A stretch of 64,000 bases of DNA, taken from Nematopogon swammerdamellus. Its lineage: Eukaryota > Arthropoda > Insecta > Lepidoptera > Adelidae. Below the pieces are notes generated by a model that searched no databases, was not told the origin of the DNA, and saw only the letters and a program-made list of their open reading frames with translations. Shown here piece by piece: positions 1-12,029 of the stretch. Location of the stretch: NCBI GenBank assembly GCA_946902875.1, contig OX336336.1:7286545-7350544 (forward strand), given 5' to 3'. How positions within the stretch are numbered: position 1 is the stretch's first letter; each line of letters begins with the position of its first letter. A program made the position numbers and the translations under genes.

Positions 1-84
1 GACTGCTATGCGGCCATCTTACATCCAGTACGATGATACTAACCCAGTCGGCTACAATTTGAGCCTACCACCTAGTAGTCAACT
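1..84 (-). repeat. SINE family B fragment
   Basis: This window edge holds an internal piece of the tRNA-derived SINE called family B here. It matches the copies near 27300 and 41640 through the blocks 'ATGCGGCCATCTTACATCCA' and 'GAGCCTACCACCTAGTA'. Read in the SINE sense direction it lies on the minus strand. Both ends of the SINE are missing, one of them off the window. Confidence 0.65.
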
Positions 85-460
85 GTTCAAATAAAATTGC
101 TATAGGTACTAATCGAACGATACCGAAGCAGTATGCTCCCGAAATAGCATGTACCTTACCAAATCAGCTTAAAAGCTGAAGCTTGTGTTGTATGGCTCAC
201 CTTATCGTTTTATGTCCGCAAAATATGCGAGTGAGGAGCGTCGGCGCATTCGTAGCATGAGATGGCTTTTAAACAAAATATACACCTATACTATATACAA
301 CCACAAAATATAAAAAAAAAAAACAAATAAACTATATAACATTTTCCACCAAAATCTTAAATTATCCACAAGGTAATCTTAAACAGTACGCTATCCCTAC
401 AATAAATGACTAAAGAGAATTTATCAAACTAAACAAAGCTAAACAAACAAAACAATATTG

Positions 461-663
461 TTGAAAAAGAACACATGTTTTTTTTATACACATTTTATAT
501 ATTTCGGCGAATGCCGTCTTCAGTAATTATGTATTATGATATGATCATAATACATAATACATAATTACTATCATATAATTCATATCATAATACATAATTA
601 CTGAAGACGGCATTCGCCGAAATATATAAAATGTGTATAAAAAAAACATGTGTTCTTTTTCAA
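461..663. repeat. Foldback (MITE-like) inverted repeat, 80-bp arms
   Basis: The arms 461-540 and 584-663 are almost perfect reverse complements and are separated by a 43-bp AT-rich loop. The arms include the non-AT block 'TTCGGCGAATGCCGTCTTCA', so this is not a simple AT-rich coincidence. The word AAAACAATATTGTTG occurs on both flanks (near 449 and 733) and may mark the outer ends or a duplicated target. No transposase frame is present, so it would be non-autonomous. The open frame inside it is only the foldback read through. Confidence 0.8.
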
Positions 664-729
664 TAAATAATAGAAGCACTAAAAAGTGATATGTATATTT
701 TCTTATAATATAAAAATATAATAAATTCA

Positions 730-1190
730 TTAAAACAATATTGTTGTAATGCAAACTTCTTTTTGAGTACCAGAAGCTATAGCTGAATGACATCGCTTAT
801 TTCCGACCGCGAAATCTACATAGATGTCTTTGTTTCTATGAAATTTTACAGCTGCCTGCGGCAACTTGACGTGTTTCCAGTCGCGCGCAGAGACTTTACG
901 TGGTAGGGTTTCCCTCTCAAGGTGTTGAGAATTTCTGGCCCTGAGGCGAAGAGTTGACAAAGAGTGGGTAACTTTGTGTTACCTACTCAGATACGTTTCA
1001 TGTTACGAAAGCCCGCTTCAAGTGTTTGGGAAGTGCGTATAGTATCTCGCGTTGAGGGCGTTGGTGTTAACAGAGGCAAATTGAAAAACTTCAGTCTTCG
1101 ATAGATGTCGTTTTCGAGCGCACACTGTTTGTATAAGACCGTTAGGGAGTCTCTGAGAGTGCCTAGTTCAGGTAGAACTGCGTAAAACAT
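730..1190 (-). other. Two minus-strand open frames of unknown origin
   Basis: Two adjacent minus-strand frames (987-1190, 67 codons; 730-960, 76 codons) lie in a stretch with more balanced base composition than its AT-rich flanks. They are in different frames with 27 bp between them, so they could be decayed remains of one coding sequence or chance. The first begins with a plausible Met and has mixed, non-repetitive residues. I recognise no domain. A GTAGG donor-like site lies just after the first frame, so an exon pair cannot be excluded. Weak call. Confidence 0.15.
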
Positions 1191-1877
1191 GTGAAAATAA
1201 AAAATATATATATTAGGAACAAAAATATGCTTATCTCTTCAAAGTGGACATTTTCCAATGATATTTCTAGTTATAATATCATTAAAAAAATCGAGACATG
1301 TTCATAAATTACATCAATGTTCTGGTGTAAAGATTATTGAAGGCTCGTCTTGGAGGCTCGGCTAAAACACTGAACCGATGAACTGTGAACAAGAAAAGTC
1401 ACACAAAATTTCCCACTCACCACGATACGACAAACCATAAAAAATATCTATGTATATGAAATGAAAAATAAACTTATACTACATGTTACCTTCCACCTTT
1501 AAACTATCACTAAATTTGTCACGCTGAAGATATGATTTCAGTGCGTGCCGTTCGGGCTGAGAAACGCAGCTGTGACGTCACAGCTCTCGAGCGCTTGACA
1601 CTCTGACGTGTGAGGCAGGGCGAGTAGGGGAAGGGAGGGGCAGGAAAACTTTTTTAATTTTGATCGCTTTCGGACATTTGAGGAGAATATTTGGCCCATA
1701 TTGTCGGCGTCATCTTTTCGCGTTTTCGGAGTTTGTTTAAAAAATATAGTATAGCTAAGTTTGATTTGGAATATTTGTTTTCGTCATTTGCATTATCAGT
1801 ATTTGACACAATATGTATTACTAGTTAGTCTAAGTTAATATTTTAGTTAGTACATAGTTTTTTTTATTTTTTTTTTA

Positions 1878-2330
1878 TGTAAACCAGCATGGGCTGTGCC
1901 GAGGGACCAATGGTGCAGTCGACAGAGCCAAAATCACCTCTCCTCGCGAAACCACGCTCAGTTAGGTGCCATGCCAGCAGATTTGGGGACTGTTGCTAGG
2001 CTGTCTAGCCCGTTAATACGACGCTTGAAGACACCCAGGTTAAAGGATTCAGGAAATACACTCGCTGGAAGGCAGTTCCACACTCTAGCGGTGCGATAAA
2101 GAAACGATTTAGAGAACCGATGGGTTCTCAAAAGCCCAATGTCAACAACAAAATGGTGTTGAGTCCCTCTGCGACGAGTCATGCGGAGATAGTACGGGTG
2201 GCAGGGAATAAGGAATGCTAGTTCCGCAGAGCAGCGTCCGTGATAGTATCTGTAAAACAGACTAAGCGAACCCACAAACCGTCTGTGACTCAGGGACTCC
2301 AGACCATCTGTAGTGCCATATATGCCACGA
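1878..2330 (-). pseudogene. LINE family A 3' end (reverse transcriptase C-terminus plus 3' UTR)
   Basis: The minus strand encodes the extreme C-terminus of a non-LTR retrotransposon polyprotein (frame 1958-2275, 105 codons). Visible family marks in order are SLFYRYYHG, a TRRR stretch, the FVVDIGLLRTHRFSKSFLYRT block, VWNCLPASVFPES, and NLGVFKRRINGLDSL before the stop. This LFYR..HG...SF..RT..WN.LP..VFP pattern is known from the C-termini of CR1/Jockey-group LINEs. The region after the stop (1878-1957) is the 3' UTR shared with copies at 54240-54400 and 57255-57340, ending at a T-rich run on the plus strand, which is the tail. Everything upstream of the C-terminus is missing, as expected for 5'-truncated reverse transcription. 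Clade assignment (Zenon-like CR1) is a guess; LINE identity is firm. Confidence 0.85.
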
Positions 2331-3409
2331 TCACCTAATACCTACATAAAACGTTTCTAAGTGTGCTCCGAAGCCCTCAGTTGCCGTACACAGCGTTCGC
2401 AATAGAAAAAATAGGCTGCAGATATTTTTCCTATAAAAAGAATTTCAAGGGATTTGTATTGTTTCATTAGGATTACATTAACATGGACTAAATCTAAGCT
2501 AAGAACGTAATAATTCGCGAATAATTATTTTTCCGAATACTTTGAACAAAAGATGTTCACATTATACATTTTGTATTAATTATGCAGAAAGATTCAACCC
2601 GCGGAAAAATTGTTTTCATGAAGTAAAACTTTCATTAGTAACTCGATATAACTACTTAAGTAACTGAGGATTGCGTTATGTGTTACATAACTATATGTCT
2701 TATGACATAAGTATTGTACATAATCATTGTCGAAGTTAAAAGATTGACTAGAAAAATACTCATTTGGCAATAATTTGTTCTTCTGCACCGATGAAAATGG
2801 AAAATATTTGTCATAATAGTGGGTTTTTCTTTACTTGGGTTCCAAAGGAGATAATTGTATTTACTTTGTGTACATATTTAGTTGAATTTGAACAGTTTTC
2901 AACTGTTTCATTAGTTTCAACGTCACCGAGTTTCTGCTAGATTAACTTAAACGTGCAAATTGTTCGTATAACTTGATATTTTTCAATTGCACGTGAACAG
3001 AGGCGTCTCAAGGATAAAAATAAACGAGTAATCCAGTTTTTCTTCTAGAATTTTTATTTAAAGTTTTCCTCACCACTTACTGTTGAGAAACTTTGACCGA
3101 AGCTCGCTCTATCGTTTATGTCTATTTTTCTCATTCTCAAAGTGTTTTATCCTTTGTGCATATTTTAAAGTAAAGTAAAGAAAATTTTGTTTTTGCCTAG
3201 AAACACCCTCTTAATAGTGTAGGTAGAAGACGAAGTAGTAGGGTAATACGCAACCGCAGGGACGTACGTATAGCGTTCGGATTGGGTTTTGGCGAACTAA
3301 GATTCTTATAAGAGATCTAGATTTCGGAATTTCAGTCGAGTTTTCTCCTTTGAAGTAGGTATGTAACATTATCAATCAATATCAATATCAATCAATATCA
3401 TCAATATCA

Positions 3410-3692
3410 ATACATAGTATAAAATAAAGCCGCTTTCCGCCTCTGTCTGTATATCCGCTAACTCCTCCTAAACCACGCAACGGATTTTCATGCGGTTTTC
3501 ACCATCAGTTAGATAATTTTTCACGGAAGGTTTATATGCGGCGCGGGACGGAGCGGCGCGGTGCGGTGCGGAGGGGCGCGGGACGGAGCGGCGCGGTGCG
3601 GTGCGGCGCGGAGCGGCGCGGGAGGGAGCGGTGCGGTGCGGCGCGGGCGGAGCATACGAATTTCACGCGAGCGAAGCCGCGGGCAAAAGCTA
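3410..3692 (+). repeat. Lepidopteran interspersed repeat (family E/G) with GC-rich minisatellite
   Basis: An AT-rich interspersed repeat begins near 3410 and ends at 3692 with a CGAAGCCGCGGGCAAAAGCT motif that many repeats in this window share. Between 3536 and 3655 it holds a GC-rich minisatellite built from GCGGCGCGGGACGGA-like words. A second, partly identical copy follows at once (3693-3960). The Pro/Ala/Arg-rich open frame across it is a product of the repeat and is not called as a gene. Confidence 0.7.
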
Positions 3693-3960
3693 GTACATAG
3701 TATAAAATAAAGTCGCTTTCCGCCTCTGTCTGTATATCCGCTAACTCCTAAACCACGCAACGGATTTTCATGCGGTTTTCACCATCAGTTAGATAATTTT
3801 TCACGGAAGGTTTATATATATAACTAGCTTTTACCCGCGGCTTCGCTCGCAGTAAAGTCAGGAGTGGAGCGGCGCGGGGCGGTGCGGGGCGGCGCGGGGC
3901 GGCGCTGGGCGGCGCGGGACGGCGCGGGTCGGCGCGAGCGGAGCCGCGGGCAAAAGCTAG
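3693..3960 (+). repeat. Second tandem copy of the family E/G repeat with its own minisatellite
   Basis: This copy repeats the 'CGCCTCTGTCTGTATATCCG' to 'GGAAGGTTTATAT' segment of the preceding copy almost exactly. It then has an internal 'TAGCTTTTACCCGCGGCTTC' junction and a different GC-rich minisatellite (3862-3950, GGGCGGCGCG words). It ends in CGGGCAAAAGCTAG. Head-to-tail arrangement with the copy at 3410 suggests local duplication followed by independent expansion of the minisatellite. Confidence 0.65.
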
Positions 3961-4029
3961 TTTTTAGTTAATTAAGGATGAAAAATTAAGAGTGAAGCTT
4001 GCAGAGCAAAAAAGAACAACTGATAAAAC

Positions 4030-4200
4030 CTTTCTTGTATGGGGTTCCCCGTAAATTTTGGACTTTTTTATAATTTTTTGTTAGGATATCTGCCATAAAA
4101 ACATATGTTCTGTGAAAATGTCAACCGGTTACATATTACGGTTCAAAAGATACAAAGACAGGCTGACGGCCTAGGCCTAGGGTCCCTACGTCCTCCATAC
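4030..4200 (-). repeat. Family D repeat, internal fragment
   Basis: The blocks TTCTGTGAAAATGTCAACCGG and TATTACGGTTCAAAAGATAC match the internal part of the 'GGCCAAGTGCGAGTCGGACT' repeat family on the minus strand. Both ends are lost. A further scrap with a GTCCGTC run at about 4620-4720 resembles the head of the same family. Confidence 0.55.
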
Positions 4201-4739
4201 AGAACCTTAAAAAGCTTGCGTGGTCTCGGTTGCACCGACGACGCTCTCAGGTGTGTCTGTAGCCACAAAGAACATATCGATCGAAACTTCGCTCCAATGA
4301 ACACAGTTAAGTGAGGAAAGTTGGTTCGGTTTTATCAAAGAACTCTAGAGGAAAGAGAAGGTATAAAGTCGTTGGGCAGGATTGTTTATTTTAAACGTAC
4401 ATACATAAAATTGTAATTATTATGTAGTTAAATAAATAATACTTCATAACTGCGAAGCAACGTCTGCCTCTAAAACTGGCGTTAGCCGCGTGGTGGAAGG
4501 AAATTGAGCAAATCACAAAATTGTATTACAGTATAGGTTCATCCAATAAAAACAATTTCGGCAAATTCGTGGCAAAGCAAACAAGACACAATTCGCAGTC
4601 TTTGTGTTTTTAATTCATTTTAGGGTTCCGCAGCGACACTGGCAGGGACCTTATAAAATCGGTTAGGTGTCCGTCTGTCCGTGCGTCCGTCCGTCTGTGT
4701 GCCTGTAACTGCCCGAAGCTCGTAACTAAAGCGTTCGCG

Positions 4740-6320
4740 CGATCTTCTTAAGACGTGGAAAAAAGGCCACATGTCGCGCTTTCTAAAAAAAATTACACGG
4801 GCACATTCTTAAATTCTGGTGAACAACAGACACTCTGGTGAAGGAAGACACCGCCGTGAAAAAACTTGTATACTAAGGACACTGATGCGTTTTGGAACGA
4901 AGTTCCTTATCGCACGTTACACTCCAGATACTCGTATTTGGTAAATGAGAGCTAGGCCGAAAAAAAGTGTAAGACTTCGACCGTCACGAAAATTTTGCTG
5001 TAGTATGTGTGTTTGTGTGTTTACAAGTAGGTCTATGTATTAGTGCAGTATAGAAGTTATTTTTTTTTTATTTTCATTAAATTACTCTCAAACGTTGTTA
5101 ATATATTTCATTGCCCTGTTATTTAATACTATGGAAAGGATACAATATATAAGGAAAGGAACATCGTTCCAACCGGGTGTCACGACAATGTATACAAAAT
5201 TGACTGAAAGAAATTGTCACCGACAGATTAGAAACGCGTTCACACTATAATCTATACTGAAATAAAAATAATAAGAGTCTTCAGGAAACAATATTCACAA
5301 TTAACATTTTTCATATTATTATTTAAAGCTAAATGTGTTCCTGATTCAAACGAAAATAAACACACAAAATATAGGCGAAAAGTCTGTTTACGGAAACCAA
5401 GAGACCGGAAATACATAAGTACAGACAAATGCGTATTTATCTCGAATTCCCATTGTAACAAAATAAACATTGGAAAGGAATAAGTGGAAAAACGTTTTGT
5501 ACTCGTACGTATTTTTAATACCTAATCGTGGTATGCACGTGGATACAAACCTATAAATAATTTAATTTTTTATTTTTTATCAAACGTGAAACGGAGAGCG
5601 ACGAAAAGGTAGCCTACTCATTACATATAGAAATTGATAACTACGGTTATAACATCAATTATTTAAAAGAATATATCGTTTAACCGAACGGATCTCGGCC
5701 CAGCCCTTATACACGGTGCGGATTCCACGGGTGCAAGCAAGATAGTGGACGGCATGCCTCATAACTAAATCTTAAATACATAAAACAACAAACATAAAAC
5801 TTTAAATAACTATTTCTATAGAATCATTAAAAGCAACTACTTTCTAGTATAATAATAAAAAAATTAGTTACGGTCGTTTTAAATATTAATTTAAGATGCG
5901 TTACCTATTAAATTTGTTCGTGTTAAAAATAACGTGTGAAATATTGGTATGGTAGGCGTATTGGTATCTGACCTCACCACAGCCTGGTTAAATAATTAAT
6001 TATTTTAAATAACATTGGTTTCTTACGACCATCACCATCTGTATGTACATAAACACACAAATTACTATTTAAACACTCGTTTACCCGTTTTCCACATTCC
6101 TAACAAAGGAGACTTCAGGCAGGGTACAGGTCATCTTGTCCTTCACCACGAACCGTGCCCACCACAGAATACAGGTACAAGTGTCAAAGAATGCAAATAG
6201 ATGGACGGGTATTCGTCGAATTTAAAATTATCACCCCACACTAATAATGGGAAGGCGACTTTGTATATGCTATAGACTGAAAAAAAGGCCTAAACTGCAA
6301 AATACCTATCTACCAGTCTT
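4740..6320. other. AT-rich stretch with no recognisable gene
   Basis: Open frames here are short, AT-driven and carry no recognisable domain. I see no clear repeat ends. The 72-codon minus-strand frame at 5252-5470 and the 61-codon plus frame at 6015-6200 have no family features that I can name. Confidence 0.5.
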
Positions 6321-6321
6321 A

Positions 6322-6708
6322 TCAGCCTCTTCTATCTATCGTAGCTTAGTGGTGCGGTCGGTCGACTGTTGTTAAGCAAAGATGAGCTCGGTCAGTACTT
6401 TGATGGGTGACCGCTCGACCGTTGCAGGCTGACCGTGGTTCGGATTCCACGTTAAACTGTAGGTCCCTTCCCTTCTTACCTTACTAGGTGGTAGGGTTTA
6501 TCCCGCCCGGGTTGGTACCACCGCACTGAGCGAAACGTCGGTCGAAACGGCTATGTAAATAGTTCGTGTTTTCCGTTCAGTTCAGTGTAGCCGACATAAA
6601 AATGAAGGGACGCACTGACATGGCACCCAGTTCACCCGGTGTTATGGGCTGACATCACGGATGTTGTAGGTGATGTAGCCAACCGTTTCAGTTTCGATAA
6701 AAAAAAAT
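6322..6708 (+). repeat. SINE family A (tRNA-like / 5S rRNA-like head), near full length
   Basis: The head has a tRNA A-box-like word TAGCTTAGTGG. It is followed by GTTAAGCAA and a GTCAGTACTTTGATGGGTGA stretch that closely resembles the 5S rRNA internal control region (box A and box C). After the head come the body blocks GGTCCCTTCCCTTCTTACC, CGCCCGGGTTGGTACCACCG, ACGGCTATGTAAATAGTTCG and CGGATGTTGTAGGTGATGTA, then an A-tail at about 6700-6708. A roughly 10-bp insertion separates TCAGCCTC from the A-box. It encodes no protein and would depend on LINE enzymes. Confidence 0.85.
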
Positions 6709-6814
6709 TACCCAATGCAGCGTAAAACCAATGTTTATGCCTCCGGCCGACCGGCCCAAGCGCTTCTTCCTTACTCTGTGATCCATAGTAGTCCATACCA
6801 ATATTTCGAGTTGT

Positions 6815-6978
6815 TTTTTATGTAATGCCATATTAACGCAGATTCTGTGAAAATTTCAACCGAATACCTATTACGGTTCAAAAGATAGAGCCCTCGGACG
6901 GACGGACAGACGGGCGGACAGACAGACAGACAGACGGCGTAGACTTAGTAATGGGCTCCCGTATGGATACGGAACATT
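6815..6978 (-). repeat. Family D repeat, 5' half fragment
   Basis: On the minus strand this reads as the head of family D: a (GTCTGTCC)n-type stretch (6898-6945 as GACGGACAGACGG words), 'TATTACGGTTCAAAAGATAG' and 'AATTTCAACCG'. The distal GGCCAAGTGCGAG end is absent. Confidence 0.6.
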
Positions 6979-7083
6979 GAAAAACGATGACGAACCATAC
7001 CGAATGTGCATTTGTACCATTAAGTAAAATATTTTATTTATATGGCGAAATAAATATCTTAATCTGAATCTGAATACGACAAA

Positions 7084-7386
7084 ATGTTATACATAACATA
7101 TTATACTATTTTTATGCAGGTATGCGCTTTCTACAGTCCTCGCTCCATCGTACCAACAATGGGTCCTAGCTCAGGGGGCTTACCGCAGCCACGCATCAAA
7201 GAAAATATTGCCCGACGAGGCGGGGTATTTTTACACAGATCCTTTGAACGCGGCCGCCTGAAAAGTGTTAAATATGTGGCTGGGTACGTAATCCCCGCTA
7301 ACGCGTGGCAAAAAATATGTCTCCCAGTGTATTCGGGGGATCAGCGAGACGTCGCTAAATGTGGGGGCGTTAATTGTCATTTCTGA
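7084..7386 (+). other. Isolated 100-codon open frame, unknown
   Basis: This plus-strand frame lies in a segment (7120-7400) with higher GC than its flanks. The residues are mixed and non-repetitive, including a basic middle part. The first 20 codons are AT-rich and end at a TTTTATGCAG 3'-splice-like site near 7118, so a single exon is conceivable. No domain is recognised and there is no neighbouring gene. It may equally be a transposon fragment. Confidence 0.15.
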
Positions 7387-7419
7387 CTGCTCGGGCTGTT
7401 TTAGAGGAAGAACCATTGC

Positions 7420-9920
7420 GTGAATGTAATAGAGAGATTTGGCGAATATAATTGAATATTGTCGTTTCTTTCCTTGTATAATTATTTTGAGTTGAGGTTG
7501 CCGAGGCTTCGCTCGCGTTAAACTATTACCCGTGATGTAGCCAATTTAACAGAAAAAAGGTACCTTCGAAGCACTGCGGTTAATTCGCGGGGGGCGTTTA
7601 AAAAGTGAAAATTTAACAGTTCTAATTGCATACTTTCAATTCTTAGTTTAAACGCATTGTACATCAATAAATAATAATAATAAAAAAAATTTACATACTC
7701 TTATTTACAACAATAATTATTTATGTACTGAAACGAATAAAATAAGTTTAGGTTTTGGTTAAGATAATTCAACACCAATTGATAGATATACTTACTTCAT
7801 ATATATTTCACATTAGTAAATCCTTATAAAATAAACGCACTTACTATCTTTATCGCTGAAAATGATTTAATAATTTTATGTGAATTATTTGTTTTTGAAA
7901 AGCTTGTAGCGCGAATTTTAAAGAAAGTACATACTTCTGCAAGTACTTGCTAATCAACCAATCACTCAAATCGCCTATTGTTCCTACAAATTAGGCACAA
8001 TAGGCGAGCTTAATGCCGCGAGGCATTCTATTCTAACTAACTTTTGAGATTTTACCTTTGAGAGTATGATAATGATAAACTACAAACGAATATTACATGA
8101 ATTATATGTATATAATAGACTTATATATTTTTATGTATATTGATCGGTGGTACCTACTGTTGTACAAAACAAACAACTCAATGACAAGAGAGAGAGTAAA
8201 GGGGAGTTAAGATACCTATATGACAATAGAAGTTCAATCCTTTAGAATTGTTTGATGTCGAACTATTGAAGCCGTTTTCGGCTGGCCTGAATTCTAACTC
8301 GACGTGTATATCGGACATTCATACGTGTATGATATATGAGAGGCACGTTGAGTTAGTTGGCTGGCCGGCTCAGGCACCCCTTTGTCCCCTGGGCTAGTCG
8401 CCTATTATCTGTTGTCGACCGATCTCCCCACAGTTCCCCCCCCCCCCCCGCCCCTCCCCCTCCCACTTTTATCCGAAAGCGGTAAATTTCTCTGCATCCG
8501 GGCAGGTAGTTTTTCGCTGCGAATGCCGGTTGACACACTGTGTCGACGAAGGATGTCGAAAGAAGAGGAAAGATCGACGGTATCGAAAGATTTATTATGT
8601 TTTCTAAGTTAGAGTGACAAAAATAAAAGTTAATGCGTTTATTACTTTTAACTAAATTTCAATACGCAAGCCGGCAGAGGAAAAACGGAATAATAAAACG
8701 AGCAGAATGAAATGAAATCAAATCAAACGAAATAAAAAAAAAATTATTTTTTTTTTATTTAGTGTCCACCATGCGACGGTGCTTGCACCTCTAGCAGGTT
8801 CGGTGATGTTATCGTTTAATGGCATGTAGGGTGGGTCATCCCTTGAGCATTCCCCCCTTTACTGAAGATGGCTTTTTTGTAACCATTGCGCAGGTCTGTT
8901 ATTGTTTGAGTTTCAGTCTCCTTATGTCATGTTCGGTGTCGGTCAAAGCAACAGCAAGTGTGTTTACATGATTATTAATCGTGAGTGATACTTTTTGCAG
9001 TAGTAAATCAAACAATTAAAAAAAAAACAGTGCTTTAATGCTATTATATTAAATATGAAACTTTTTTAATTTTTCAGTTTTATGGTTTTTCTGTTGAACG
9101 TTCTTCATGTGCCTGATTAGATATTTGTGGTCAAAACAAGTGTACCCCCCAGATATGTTTCACATGAATAGCGCATAACGAATGGAATACCTAAGCTTAT
9201 TTAAATGTAAGCAAAAGTTTCAGTGTGACGATGCTATCACTGTCTGTGAGCAGTTGAGCACATTATATTGTATCATGTTCTGTACTTCATACAATATAAC
9301 GTACAGAACAGCGCATAATATGCGCATACAATGGCGCATACTAGACCCTTTACTACAGTACACGCGTACCCGAGTACCTACACCCTTCACAGATCGGCGC
9401 GCATGCCCTTCGTCTCTCATTGTCAGACTTTATGCACCTAACGAAATTAAAGTTGGTGTAGAAAACAGTGAACTAAAATTCAAATAATTTTAGAGAAATT
9501 TGTTTATTTTAGAAAAATATCTGCCCGCTCTTTAAAAAGCTTACACGCACGTTGACAATTAAGTGAGTCCACAATCGGCAGTATATAAAAAAGTACCTAC
9601 ATATTTTTTAAATATTGCCTTTGTTCCAATTACCAACCATTCACATACTTACATTACTTTATATTCATCCGCTCGGCGAGATTTATTATATATATTTTTT
9701 ATTTTTATTTATTTAATTAAAATTAGATATAAATAATTAAATTTAAATTAAAACTATAAAGTAACTAATCTACAAACTAAAATTGTTTATGTATGCTGTT
9801 TGTATTTTATGTATTGTATAAATAGGTATGTATGTTACATGTAGGTATATTCATAGAATAATTGCTCCTCCCTTTCGCTTGCACTACCCATATTTCTTTC
9901 TCTGTATTTTATTCCTTATC
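7420..9920. other. Mostly AT-rich sequence without a recognisable gene
   Basis: Apart from a poly-C run at 8439-8450 and scattered short T and A runs, I find no domain, repeat end or RNA gene in this stretch. The block 8740-8860 has a poly-A/poly-T boundary and a GC-balanced segment that may be another repeat tail, but no second copy was seen in the window. A local inverted word TGTACTTCATACA/ATGTTCTGTAC lies around 9280-9310. Confidence 0.45.
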
Positions 9921-9924
9921 ACCC

Positions 9925-10097
9925 AAAGGTTGACTGGAAGAAATCACTTGTAGTGATAAGTCCGCCTTTGCGCACTCCTGTATTTCTTGTTTCTTGTTGT
10001 GTACTGTTCTTCCTTCAATTTGTGTGCAATAAAGAGTTTCTATTCTATTCTATTCTATTCTATTCTATTCTATTCTATTCTATTCTATTCTATTCTA
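9925..10097 (+). repeat. LINE 3' terminus with (TATTC)n tail
   Basis: The block 'AAAGGTTGACTGGAAGAAAT' to 'AAGTCCGCCTTTGCGCACTC', then TGTGTGCAATAAAGAGTTTC, is the 3'-terminal UTR of a LINE seen again at 52165-52290 and, on the minus strand, at 24815-24955. It ends with about 11 units of TATTC (10041-10097). Ending in a short tandem repeat rather than poly-A is typical of several non-LTR clades, including CR1-like ones. No coding sequence is kept. Confidence 0.7.
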
Positions 10098-10947
10098 AAA
10101 TTGTATTTTTAAAGTATAATAAATCTAATATAACAATGGTTGTGAATTTATCGTTTTGATCAGATTCCTCTGGCTCATTCTGAATGAATTTCTCGTCGAC
10201 GTAACATAGGTTGTTCGCCCGCTGAAGGCGTAGGTATTTAGCTCACATTTTTGCCGGATGCACGATTCATTCGCTCTGCACTGCTGTGACATCATGCCTG
10301 AAGCACTTCCGGCTATTTCCTCTGTACGGTCCGATGGCTTCTATTTATCTTTCAACTGTGAAAAGGCAAAAGCAAACAAGGATGATATTCGATTTTAAAC
10401 TTAACGCATATCGCTCTAAAACTTAATATCGAAAATAAACTTCTAGGCGGTTAAAGCCTTTTGCTTTTTCATTGTAGATTTATTTGTTAACTTTTTTCCG
10501 ATGTGGCCAATTCTCATGACACACAGGTTGAAAAGCCTGAAATAAATTTTCGATTAAGCCATGCATAATATTCAACGCTGTATGAAAATATTAATTTAAT
10601 TAGTTTTTCTGATAAATTTGCAGCGCGCGACCGTAGATGAATGCGCGACTAACAAGCATAATAGCATAAGAAACATATAATATAATATAAAAGGCATAGG
10701 AAACAACGGATATCACGTGCACCATACTGACACACGTCTGCAGCCTTTTATAATCTCAATTTTTTATTAATTGAATTTTGGGGCTTTCGCCGTATTCGGT
10801 TAGGTCACCCCCATGGTGTACCTATTAAGTATTCTGTGCCATGGTGACTATAAAATAAGATTGGAAAAATTGCAAATTGATTTCAAAATCTCATTTCGCT
10901 CTTCATACATGCTGGTCGGTTACGAGTACTGCGCACTTGACCCTTTT

Positions 10948-11135
10948 TAGGGTTCCGTACCTCAAAAGAGGAAAAAACGTAACCCTTAAGATACTCGTAG
11001 TATCGCCCTTGTGTCTGTCTGTCTGTCAGTCCGTCTGTCACAGCCTATTTTCTCCGAATCTACTGGACCAAAAAAGTTGAAATTCGGTACTCAACGAAAT
11101 TCGGTTGAAAGTTTGATGACCCAATCACGGACGTA
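10948..11135 (+). repeat. Dispersed 'TTTAGGGTTCCGTACCTCAA' repeat fragment
   Basis: The sequence starts TTTTTAGGGTTCCGTACCTC, continues through AAAACGTAACCCTTAAGATA and a CTGTCTGTCTGTCAGTCCGT run, then 'GTTGAAATTCGGTACTCAA'. I recognise this as a common lepidopteran interspersed repeat whose head resembles family D but whose body differs. No coding capacity. Confidence 0.55.
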
Positions 11136-11578
11136 TAGCGTAACTGAACGAATTTCATTTTGGGGGTAAGTTTTGGAGGACAACAAATTTTTTTAAGTGC
11201 ATCATGTGTTGTTTCGTTTAAAAGGGATCGCTATAAGGAATCGAAATATATTGTTTCTTTATAATTATAATACATAGCTATTAAAGAAAATGTAAAAAAA
11301 TCGAGCATTTTTTTTCAATTAAATTTTAACGGTCGTATGGTTTCATTAATCAGCAGAAGTTATTGTGGAGTGCCCGCAATGTTTTCCCACTAATAGACTA
11401 TTATTTCTATTAAATTTTGAGTGAGCGCCTCGAGTTTCCAATTTAAACTTTCCCTTCAATAAATACGGGTTGAGGCCAGAGGTAAACTGAATTTATGACT
11501 TTTCATATTTAAGGGGCGAACAGGGCCGAATTTATATTTTAGAGGGAAATTTTTTGTGAGTGGTTGGTGCTCGTTTTT

Positions 11579-11850
11579 TCGCTACCGTACCGTAAGGGTA
11601 CGGAAATACCTATTACTAAGCCGTCGCCGTCTGTCTGTCCGGCTGTCCGTCTGTTCTACATTTTTAAAGGGCTGTATCTTTTGAACCGTAATAGGTAGCC
11701 GGTTGAAATTTTCACATATATTTATTATTATAGAGGATATCGTAATAAATAATATAGTAAAAAATCAAGACTCATACAAGAAACGTGTTTTTCTTTTCAA
11801 CCGACTTCAAAAGGAGGAGGTTCTCAATTCGACTAAATGTTTTTTTTTTT
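11579..11850 (+). repeat. Family D repeat fragment running into 'CCGACTTCAAAAGGAGGAGG' repeat
   Basis: The head (GTACGGAAATACCTATTACT, GTCTGTCTGTCC run, TTTGAACCGTAATAGGTAGC, TCATACAAGAAACGTGTTTT) is family D. In place of the usual GGCCAAGTGCG end it joins at about 11795 to CAACCGACTTCAAAAGGAGG followed by poly-T, another common lepidopteran repeat end. This looks like one repeat inserted in, or recombined with, another. Confidence 0.6.
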
Positions 11851-12029
11851 TTTTTTTTTCGCGATTACTCCGCCAATTACGAATCGATTTCGATTATTCT
11901 TTTTTTGTTTGATAGGTCATACTTCAGAGGTGGTCCCATATAAATATTATCGAAATTTATTCAGCGGTTTGTACTCAATCGTAAAAACGATCATACAAAC
12001 ACAAGCGTCAAATTATGTATAATTAATAC

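Noticed and set aside
3521..3760. Pro/Ala/Arg-rich open frame over a GC-rich block
   Set aside because: It is the GCGGCGCGGGACG minisatellite read in one frame. The other frames are just as open and the unit simply lacks stops.
9953..10159. 68-codon frame with repeated FYSIL residues
   Set aside because: It is the (TATTC)n tail of a LINE translated.
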